A stretch of DNA of 7,066 bases from UBA2336 sp037443645 (GTDB taxonomy: Bacteria; Bacteroidota; Bacteroidia; Cytophagales; Cyclobacteriaceae). Numbering within the stretch: position 1 is the stretch's first letter; every line of letters starts with the position of its first letter. The notes below the pieces were generated by a model. That model had not been told where the DNA came from. It worked only from the letters and a program-made list of their open reading frames with translations, and did no database searches. Positions 1 through 6,589 of the stretch are shown here, piece after piece. The stretch lies in the NCBI GenBank assembly GCA_037443645.1, contig JBBINY010000080.1, positions 1 through 7,066 of the forward strand, read 5' to 3'. A program made the position numbers and the translations under genes.

Positions 1-820
1 TGCCATGGCCACTGATGATCACATTTAACGCTTCTTCGCGGATACGGGACACGCTGGGTGCCTGAAGCACTACGCGATGGGGTACATTCAGTGAAGATGA
101 CGGTGTAAAGAGCACGCCAACACCATCATCCGATGCGGTGAGCTGAACAGACCGGCCGGCCATGGTAACAGTGTAGACAACCCCCGCCTGGGGTGTTAAA
201 ACGAAAAGGCCGTACCCATTCTTGTCGGTGGAGAAATCTGCCACCTGATTTCCTTTTGAATCGGTTACGGTTCCCTTTTCCAGCCTAGCCGGTCCATGCA
301 CCACAACCTTGGATCGCAAGCCGGTAACCAGTCTGCCTCCTTCCGGAAAACAGGTTAGTGTTGGTGCCGATTCGGCATCAGAAAAAACGCGATCACCGGA
401 AACATGCAATTCTCCGGCAAAATGTCTTGACCGATCAAAATTTTTCATCCAATTGTCGTATGCCATTACGCGGTAAATTCCCGGGGTAAGGTCTGCCGGC
501 AAAACAAGCTGGTTGCCTGCCCATCCATCGCGAATGCGTACAACCTCGTGAAGAACCACCCGCCCGCCATGGTCAACTACATCCAGTTCAATGAGATTAA
601 AGCCTTTGAGGGGTGTGTTTTCGGAAGCAACAATATATGCCACCCGGAAGAATGCCGTGTCACCGGGAGCATACGCAGGCTGATTAAACTGCAGATGAAG
701 TTTTACCGGAGTAGAGGCAGCATAATAGGTCTGAAGTTTTTCAGCCCATTTCTCGAGGGGCACTGGTTGTGCATGCGCAAGCACTGCCGAAAGAACCAAC
801 ACTATGGAAACCCGGATCAT
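1..820 (-). CDS. Exported MG2-domain (alpha-2-macroglobulin-like) protein, C-terminus beyond left edge
   Basis: The frame runs without a stop from ATG at 820 to the left edge, giving 273 codons. I read it codon by codon. Residues 1-18 form a signal peptide (charged N-terminus, hydrophobic core IVLVLSAVLA, cleavage near AHAQ), so the protein is exported. Residues 37-130 resemble the MG2 fold of the macroglobulin family, with NQPAYAPGDTAFFRVAY at 46-62, an LPADLTPGIYRV strand-turn at 107-118 and YDNWMKNF at 121-128. A second beta-rich unit begins at FPEGG (158-162) and continues through a VTDSKGNQVADF segment near 185-196. From family knowledge, Bacteroidota proteins with this order are long (often more than 700 residues), and some end in a TonB-plug-like domain; that part is not visible here. 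The start lies two bases after the last base of the DUF4249 stop codon, so it is almost certainly in the same operon as the receptor. No Shine-Dalgarno sequence is seen, as usual in this phylum. The ligand or partner is unknown. A thioester or protease-trap role is not supported by the visible part. Confidence 0.85.
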   Translation of the reverse strand, partial: MIRVSIVLVLSAVLAHAQPVPLEKWAEKLQTYYAASTPVKLHLQFNQPAYAPGDTAFFRVAYIVASENTPLKGFNLIELDVVDHGGRVVLHEVVRIRDGWAGNQLVLPADLTPGIYRVMAYDNWMKNFDRSRHFAGELHVSGDRVFSDAESAPTLTCFPEGGRLVTGLRSKVVVHGPARLEKGTVTDSKGNQVADFSTDKNGYGLFVLTPQAGVVYTVTMAGRSVQLTASDDGVGVLFTPSSSLNVPHRVVLQAPSVSRIREEALNVIISGHG

Positions 821-824
821 ATTA
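818..824 (-). promoter_or_regulatory. Tight operon junction TAATATG (DUF4249 stop / MG2-protein start)
   Basis: On the minus strand the DUF4249 stop TAA (824-822) is followed by one base and then the ATG of the MG2-like gene (820-818). There is no room for a promoter or terminator and no purine-rich ribosome site just upstream (sequence ACCTGATTTTTGG). This supports translation by re-initiation or coupling on a shared mRNA. Confidence 0.75.
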
Positions 825-1901
825 CCAAAAATCAGGTTTAACATTGGTGGAATTTCTGAAAGCAATCCGGCAATCTTCACGAATGAGGGGCGGATCTGAA
901 ATTGTACCCGGAACTTCATACCGGTAAATAAATCGTGAGGCTTTAGTAACGGAACTAAACGCGACCATTCCAAATACTTTTTCTTCAGGATTGGTTACCG
1001 CTTCAAGATTACCCCGTATTTTAATAGCATTGGGTTGAAAAATATCCGTTGAGCCCTGTTGCTGGGCCTGTACGAGCTTCCAGAATTCATAGGCTGATTC
1101 AGAAAGACTCAACTGTTCAACTTCGATATGATATTTCTGAGAAAACCGAAAAGGCTCAATCGGAATCTTGCCGAGGAAGACATTATAAAACGCATAATCG
1201 GTACTGAGTTGGTTGTTGGATACCATGGCCTGGCTGCTGAAATCGTTTACCCAGCAGAGGCAACAGGAGCATAATCCAAAAGAACAAGCTGGAGGATCGG
1301 GAACTTCGCAATTGCATACAGGATCAATCCGTGTTTTGCTGGCCGGATCGGTTTCAACCTGGTAGGTGCCTGTCCACCGCCAGCGAAAAAAATTGGGTTG
1401 GCCTTCCTCGCCCCTGGAGTCGATGTAAATACCATAACTGTTCTGAGGCTGCGATTGATCGTTCTGATTAATGGAGTTGGGCAGATAAACCATGGCCAGC
1501 GTGTCAATATTACCGGCCGGGTAAACCAATTGGGTATCGGAACGGTACTCCCTCCCATCACTTAATTGAATATGCAGGGTGTACTCTCTGCCCACAACGG
1601 TCTTCCAGGTTGAAGCCGTTTGGTATTTTCCCGGTGCTGTTTGGTTAAGCCCGGTAATCAAACCCAGGGTTTCATCAATTATCCGTACCGTGGCACCGCT
1701 AACAAATATCCGGTTGGAATAATTATGGGATAAGGTTGAGGTGTACGTTAAGGTTACCGTATGCGGGCCGGGTGCATCGGTAAAGGTTGCATCTACCACC
1801 AGTTGGCGGGTTGAATTGATTTTTGGAATATTATACGGATCAACACAACTGGCAACCAGTGCCAGCGTCAAGGCAAATCCGATGTTACGAACTGCGCGCA
1901 T
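822..1901 (-). CDS. DUF4249 family outer-membrane lipoprotein
   Basis: A 359-residue protein with a lipoprotein signal peptide: residues 1-18 are hydrophobic and end in the lipobox V-A-S-C with the lipidated cysteine at 19. The N-terminal half looks like an all-beta, Ig-like region typical of DUF4249: LVVDATFTDAPGPHTV (35-49), GATVRIIDE (69-77), PGKYQT (90-95) and the strand pair YTLHIQLSDGREYRSDT (107-123). FFRWRWTGTYQV (171-182) and the C-terminal NSTNVKPDFW also match my memory of the family, so both ends look native. A cysteine cluster lies at 196, 198, 206, 211, 213, 214 and 216 and ends in Cys-Trp. The family is typically encoded beside TonB-dependent receptors in Bacteroidota; its function is not established. 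By position it is the likely lipoprotein partner of the receptor encoded immediately before it, comparable in layout (not in sequence) to SusD beside SusC. The start is fixed by the lipoprotein signal and by the one-base overlap with the receptor stop. Confidence 0.9.
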   Translation of the reverse strand: MRAVRNIGFALTLALVASCVDPYNIPKINSTRQLVVDATFTDAPGPHTVTLTYTSTLSHNYSNRIFVSGATVRIIDETLGLITGLNQTAPGKYQTASTWKTVVGREYTLHIQLSDGREYRSDTQLVYPAGNIDTLAMVYLPNSINQNDQSQPQNSYGIYIDSRGEEGQPNFFRWRWTGTYQVETDPASKTRIDPVCNCEVPDPPACSFGLCSCCLCWVNDFSSQAMVSNNQLSTDYAFYNVFLGKIPIEPFRFSQKYHIEVEQLSLSESAYEFWKLVQAQQQGSTDIFQPNAIKIRGNLEAVTNPEEKVFGMVAFSSVTKASRFIYRYEVPGTISDPPLIREDCRIAFRNSTNVKPDFW

Positions 1902-1903
1902 TA
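1899..1903 (-). promoter_or_regulatory. Overlapping stop/start TAATG (receptor stop / DUF4249 start)
   Basis: The receptor stop TAA (1903-1901) shares its last A with the ATG (1901-1899) of the lipoprotein gene. The preceding bases (ACCTTTAAATTC) are AT-rich and contain no Shine-Dalgarno motif. Such a one-base overlap normally means translational coupling and matched expression of the two products. Confidence 0.85.
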
Positions 1904-4495
1904 GAATTTAAAGGTATAATTAACTGTGGGGATAATAGTGCCAACAACCGAAAGCTGGTAGGGCTTAAGAATACCCCATTGATCTTCCTGGAAGAAGACG
2001 GAGTATGCATTTCGCCTGCCGTACACGTTGTAGGCTGATATGACCCAGGTGCCATCCCATAATTTCTTTCGCTTGTGATTTCCTTCAATAATGAAGGCGA
2101 TGTCAAGCCGGTGATAATCCGGCAAGCGGTATGTATTGCGTTCCGGAAAATCCGAGATACCCATACCGTCCACATAGTAAATATGAGCGGGTAACGATAT
2201 GGGCCTACCCGTATGGTAGGTAAAATTCCCCGAGAAAAAATGCCTCCGGCTGAGGGCATACCGCCAGTTTAAATTAATAACATGCGGTTGATCAAAATTG
2301 GAAGGGAAGAATTTACCGGAATTGATTTTCTCGATATCGTACAATCCGTTTACCTGCCTGAGTGACCGGGAGAATGTATAGTTCACGGAGCCCAGTAACC
2401 TGCCCCGGTTTTTAGCTGCCGAAAGCTCAACACCATATGATTTGGCAACACCCGGAAGTAAAGCCGTTTCGAGTTTGTTGTTTAAAATCAGGTTAGCCCC
2501 ATCTTTAAAATCAAGGATGTTGGCTACGTGCTTGTAAAACACTTCACCGTACACTTCATAGCTGTTTTCCTTCAGGTTTCTGAAATACCCGGCTGATACC
2601 TGATCGGCCAGTTGAGGCTTGAAGTACTCGTTACTGGATTGCCATACATCCACCGGGGTAATGGCTGCCGTGTTGCTGATGAGGTGAACAAACTGGTACA
2701 TGCGGTTATACCCAACCTTTATGGAGCTTACCTGATTGAGCGTGTAGCGGGCCGACAAGCGGGGTTCGGGTCCATGATAGAATTTCATAATGCTGCCGTT
2801 TGAGTACACGGTAGAGTCCACTACGTTTTGAGATTCCAGCGGTGCGTCTGGCCGGTACTGGTACACCGTGCCCGGACCCAGGCGGGCATACAGGGCATAC
2901 CGGAGGCCTGCGTCAATGGTAGTGCGATCGCCCACTTTAAATGTTTCGCTGTAATAAATACCGGCTTCAACGGAATTTTCATCAGCAATAGAAACGGAAG
3001 GGGTTAGCGACTCGGTTGTTGTTGGCCTGAGTGTGCCGGGGCTAAAATTGTAGTACGTAGCATGCAACCCGAAGGCTCTCGGCCTGTTTCCATTGTAGTT
3101 AAAATCGGCTTTCAGGGTAGGATAAAAAACGCCATAGGTCAGGTCGAAGGCTTCGCGCGCATCAGGTTCCCGAAAGGTGTAATCGTATTTGCCGGCACCC
3201 AAAGTGAGGCTGTAGAAAAGCTTTTCGTTAACCGTTTTATCCAGCCTGACGGAAGCGGCCATATTATTCCATTGAAACAATGTGTCGTTGGTAAGTTGCA
3301 GCCGGTCCCGGCTTGTATAGCCTGAAAAAATAAGTTTGGCCTTTGGAGAAAGTTTATGCGTGAGTTTAACCGATCCGTCATAAAACTGCACTGAACTGTT
3401 TTGCAACGAAGCATAGTCCGAATTAACCATGTCCAGCATCCAATCGGAATAAGTGGCGCGCACTGATGCAATCACCGAAGTAGTGTCTTTCTTTATCGGC
3501 CCACCAAGGGTTAAAAAGGTTGAAATAAAGCCGATGCCGCCACTGCCCGTCCATCGGTTGTAATTTCCTTCGCGAGACGTAACATTCAACACCGAGGAAG
3601 CCCGGCCGCCAAACTCAGCGGGTATGCCTCCCTTATAAAAGGAGGCCTGGCTAACGGCATCGGCTGTGAATGCCGAGAAAAATCCAAGCGCATGCGAAGT
3701 GTTAAAGACCGGAATGCCGTCATAAAGAACCAGGTTTTGATCCACGCCACCGCCACGCACATTAAATCCGGCAGCCAACTCACCCACGGTGGTCACGCCC
3801 GCCTGTGTTTGTACCTGCTTTACCACATCCACCTCACCCAGAAAAACCGGGGCGCGTTTCATATCGCTTACCCGAAGCGTGGCCTGCCCGATGCCTTTGT
3901 TAACAATTGCCTGATCGGATATGATTACTTCTTCCAGCATAACAGGCGCTTCTTCCAGCACCATGTTTAACCGGCCGTTGGAGAAAATCTCAAGGTCAAT
4001 AATTTTTTCAGAATAATTGGCGTGCCGGAAGCTAACCAGGTGAATTCCGGGCGTGAGTGAAAGCTCATACGTTCCCTGGTCAGTGCTGGTTGTTCCAATA
4101 TCGGCATCAAGCACGGTGACTGTAGCATTTTTTACCGGCATTGAAGACTTTTCATCGGTTAGCACGCCCCTTAAAACCACCCTCTTTTTAGGATCGTAAT
4201 CCGCCCGGTTGCCGATAACAAGTTGCTCGATTTTCCTTCGCTCCACTACGGCCCGCGAGAGCAGGCGTTGCCGCTCAATTTCCCGGGCGGGGTCTTTAAT
4301 CAGGATGATGCCATAGTCATTTAATGCAACAAACGAAATGTCCCAACCCTCCAACACCTGCTCCAAAACCCGGCTCAAAGGTAAATTGGTGTATGGCCTG
4401 TTCACCACAAGGTGCTCTACCCAGGCAGGTTCATAGAAAAAACGAATTCCGGTTTCCCGCTCTACCTTGTCCATAAAACCAATAAGCGATATCGG
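1901..4495 (-). CDS. TonB-dependent outer-membrane receptor with STN domain, N-terminus in gap
   Basis: 864 residues are visible, starting directly at the N run. Counting from the first visible residue, 1-68 is an STN domain (signalling domain of TonB-dependent transducers) with TGIRFFYEP, the NLPLSRVLEQVLEGWDISF segment and the YGIILIKD strand. Residues 70-105 are a charged, probably helical linker. Residues 106-182 are a carboxypeptidase-regulatory-like beta domain (VVLRGVLTDEKSSMPVKNATV, then a TSTDQGTYEL turn). Residues 195-310 are the plug, with FNVRGGGVDQNLVLYDGIP at 244-262 and YKGGIPAEFGGRASSVLNV at 287-305. The rest is a beta-barrel ending in VNYTFKF, with the terminal Phe typical of BAM-inserted barrels. 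The signal peptide and the first part of the STN domain are missing, perhaps 35-50 residues. Known for the family: uptake of a large or scarce substrate across the outer membrane, powered by TonB-ExbBD. STN domains usually contact a FecR-type anti-sigma factor. The substrate is unknown. Downstream DUF4249 and MG2-like genes are coupled to it. Confidence 0.93.
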   Translation of the reverse strand, partial: PISLIGFMDKVERETGIRFFYEPAWVEHLVVNRPYTNLPLSRVLEQVLEGWDISFVALNDYGIILIKDPAREIERQRLLSRAVVERRKIEQLVIGNRADYDPKKRVVLRGVLTDEKSSMPVKNATVTVLDADIGTTSTDQGTYELSLTPGIHLVSFRHANYSEKIIDLEIFSNGRLNMVLEEAPVMLEEVIISDQAIVNKGIGQATLRVSDMKRAPVFLGEVDVVKQVQTQAGVTTVGELAAGFNVRGGGVDQNLVLYDGIPVFNTSHALGFFSAFTADAVSQASFYKGGIPAEFGGRASSVLNVTSREGNYNRWTGSGGIGFISTFLTLGGPIKKDTTSVIASVRATYSDWMLDMVNSDYASLQNSSVQFYDGSVKLTHKLSPKAKLIFSGYTSRDRLQLTNDTLFQWNNMAASVRLDKTVNEKLFYSLTLGAGKYDYTFREPDAREAFDLTYGVFYPTLKADFNYNGNRPRAFGLHATYYNFSPGTLRPTTTESLTPSVSIADENSVEAGIYYSETFKVGDRTTIDAGLRYALYARLGPGTVYQYRPDAPLESQNVVDSTVYSNGSIMKFYHGPEPRLSARYTLNQVSSIKVGYNRMYQFVHLISNTAAITPVDVWQSSNEYFKPQLADQVSAGYFRNLKENSYEVYGEVFYKHVANILDFKDGANLILNNKLETALLPGVAKSYGVELSAAKNRGRLLGSVNYTFSRSLRQVNGLYDIEKINSGKFFPSNFDQPHVINLNWRYALSRRHFFSGNFTYHTGRPISLPAHIYYVDGMGISDFPERNTYRLPDYHRLDIAFIIEGNHKRKKLWDGTWVISAYNVYGRRNAYSVFFQEDQWGILKPYQLSVVGTIIPTVNYTFKF

Positions 4496-4595
4496 NNNNN
4501 NNNNNNNNNNNNNNNNNNNNNNNNNNNNNNNNNNNNNNNNNNNNNNNNNNNNNNNNNNNNNNNNNNNNNNNNNNNNNNNNNNNNNNNNNNNNNNN
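4496..4595. other. Assembly gap of 100 N
   Basis: The run is exactly 100 N, the usual placeholder length for a scaffold gap of unknown size. The peptidase frame runs into it from the right and lacks its last residues. The receptor frame emerges from it on the left already inside the STN domain. At least one stop codon, one start codon and a signal peptide must be hidden here, and any promoter for the receptor cassette may be too. Confidence 0.98.
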
Positions 4596-6520
4596 CCTAT
4601 ATCCTGAATGAATTTTGGTTCCTGTGGTCCGTGGGGTGTGCGGGGATAAGAAACCATTTGCGTTTTTACTCCGAGGCGCTTTAAAGCAACATACAATTCC
4701 TGTCCCTGCGATATGGGCACGCGCAAATCGCGCTCGCCATGAATAATCAAGGTTGGCGTTTTTACATTTTTTACCGCAAACATAGCTGAACTCCGTGCAT
4801 ACACATCGGTACGATCCCACATCTCTCCGCCAAAATAATCCGGTAAAAAGTCGGGTATGTCGGCAGTGCCGGTAAAACTGATAAGATTTGTAACGCCCGC
4901 ACCCACCATCGCAGCTTTAAAGCGGTTGGTTTTTGTGATGATCATTGACGTCATGTACCCGCCATAACTCCAACCGGTAACGCACAGGCTGTCGGGATGA
5001 ACAATTCCATCGGCTATTACTTTGTCCACCCCGGCCATGATGTCGTCATAATCGCCATAGCCCCAGTCATTCTTATTAGCCTGGCGGAACTCCACTCCAT
5101 AGCCTGAACTTCCGCGCGGGTTGGGACGCAGCACAGCATACCCTTCGCTGGCAAATGCCTGAAGCGGATAGATGGAACTTGCTCCTGTATAACTTTGTGT
5201 GAACACTCCGGCTGGGCCGCCATGGATGTTGAGCACCAGTGGATACTTTCTGCCCGGCTGGTAGTTTGCCGGATAGGTAAGAAGGCCTTCAACAGTGAAT
5301 TGTCCGTCCTTCGATTTCCACGCGATCACTTCCGTTTTGGCGTGTGACAGTTTTACAAAATCGTCATTGAGTGATGTGATCTTCCTGGCTTTCATGTCTT
5401 TCAGCGTCATCACATACACGTTCGGTGGTTGGTTTGAATTCTGATAAATGAACGCCATCAGATCAGTTGCTTTGGTAAATGATGCGCTGGTGTACATGCC
5501 ATCGGCCGGAGTAATCATCCGTGGAGGATTGCCGTCAGCCGGCAAGGCATAGACCACCCGGTTGGTACGATACGCTTCTGAGAGGAGAATGTTCTTTCCA
5601 TCGGCTGACCATCCATGAAGTTGGAAACTGCCATCGTAGGTGGGTGCCAGTTTTTTGGGGGTTCCTCCGGCTGAAGGAATAATGTAAACACTGTTCTCCC
5701 CTGACCAACTAACTATATCTCCCCCGGAAAGGTAGGCTATCCATTTGCCGTCAGCCGAGTATTTCGGGCTGGTGTCTTGCGCTTTGTTGGCGACAAGTTT
5801 TCTAATGGCACCGCTGTCTGAAGGAACCAGGCTGATGTCAGTTGTATTCCATTCATTAAGTGAAGCATTGAGCTGATGCGCAAACGCCAGGGTTTTTCCG
5901 TCAGGCGACCAGGTAAAATCGGTAATGTGAAATCCACCCGAAGTAAGTCGTTTAACTTTTCGCTTTCCCGCGGCATCGGCTTTAACGGATACGATATACA
6001 GGTGCGCATTTTTGTATGTATCCATAATTTCCATATCGCGTTTTTCCTTTCGGTTTTTTTCTTCTTCTTCAGTAAACGGATCACTCATTGTGAACGCGAT
6101 CTGCTTTCCATCGGGCGACCAGGCAAACTGGCCTACACCATTCTTTTGATTGGTCACTTGCTCAGCTTCGCCTCCTTCCAGCGAAAGAATGTGGAGTTGA
6201 GCGCGGTCACTTCCCCGGGACGAAGTGAATGCCAGCCATCGGCTGTCGGGTGAAAACTGGGGATTCGTACACGTCTTGTCGCCAAAGGTGAACTGGCGAT
6301 TCAGGCTTCCATCAACCGCGACTATCCAGATGTGCGTCAGGAACTCCGATTTTTCACCATCCATTAAAGGCACCGATACGGTGTAGGCAATGCGCTTGCC
6401 ATCGGGCGAAATAACTGCAGAGTTTAAACGCTTATATTTCATCATGCCGGCAGGGGTCCAGGCCTTTTGAGCCATCAGCAAAGATGCCGGAATCAATAAA
6501 ATCAGAAAAGCAGTTTTCAT
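4596..6520 (-). CDS. Secreted S9 family serine peptidase (prolyl oligopeptidase / acylaminoacyl-peptidase type), C-terminus in gap
   Basis: 641 complete codons are visible. Residues 1-18 form a signal peptide (MKTAFLILLIPASLLMAQ), so the enzyme acts in the periplasm or outside the cell. The N-terminal half is a beta-propeller with PD40/TolB-like repeats: SPDGKRIAY (38), SPDSRWLAF (90), SPDGKQIAF (135), SPDGKTLAF (205), SADGKWIAY (255) and SADGKNILL (305). A charged Glu/Lys stretch lies at 151-162. The alpha/beta-hydrolase domain begins near 405, with HGGP at 433-436, NPRG at 467-470, the nucleophile Ser518 in GWSYGGY, Asp598 in HGERDLRVP and His630 in RTPHGPQEP. The triad is complete, so an active enzyme is expected. 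Family members cleave short peptides, often after Pro or at acylated or dipeptide N-termini; specificity cannot be read here. Only about 15-25 residues should be missing. The start at 6520 is preferred over an ATG at 6562 because it places the signal peptide at the N-terminus. Confidence 0.93.
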
Positions 6521-6538
6521 ACAGGTTGATTTATGTGA

Positions 6539-6570
6539 GGAAGATAAAACTAAATTCAACACCCTTCAAA
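6539..6570 (-). promoter_or_regulatory. Weak candidate Bacteroidota promoter upstream of the S9 peptidase gene
   Basis: The 69-base space between the MnmD stop and the peptidase ATG contains, on the minus strand, TTTG (6570-6567), 20 bases, then TATCTTCC (6546-6539). This compares with the Bacteroidota consensus TTTG / TAnnTTTG; the -7 element has two mismatches. The spacing is acceptable, and the implied leader of about 10-12 bases would be short. I see no terminator hairpin or other regulatory structure in this space, so read-through from the methyltransferase gene is also possible. Confidence 0.2.
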
Positions 6571-6589
6571 GTTCAATGCATAAACCCTG

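Noticed and set aside
548..841. 97-codon plus-strand ORF
   Set aside because: It lies antisense to the MG2-like gene, which has a signal peptide, recognisable motifs and a tight operon junction. The plus-strand product shows no recognisable feature.
3062..3970. Plus-strand ORFs of 87 and 92 codons (3062-3325 and 3692-3970)
   Set aside because: Both are antisense shadows of the receptor's barrel and plug coding sequence. Their products have no motif, signal or plausible context.
5737..6253. Lys/Glu-rich alternative-frame ORF (5737-6084, minus) and plus-strand ORF 5876-6253
   Set aside because: They arise from the low-complexity Glu/Lys-coding tract near 6050-6070 inside the peptidase propeller and are shadows of that gene.
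5740..6410. Recurring short DNA motif resembling ccatcgggcgacc as a possible dispersed repeat
   Set aside because: Each copy encodes the SPDGK core of a beta-propeller repeat, so the similarity follows from protein repeats and not from a DNA element.
6521..6562. Upstream ATG at 6562 adding 14 residues to the S9 peptidase
   Set aside because: The extension (MLNLVLSSSHKST and so on) would push the clear signal peptide beginning MKTAFLIL inward, and it uses most of the only intergenic space. The ATG at 6520 is the better start.
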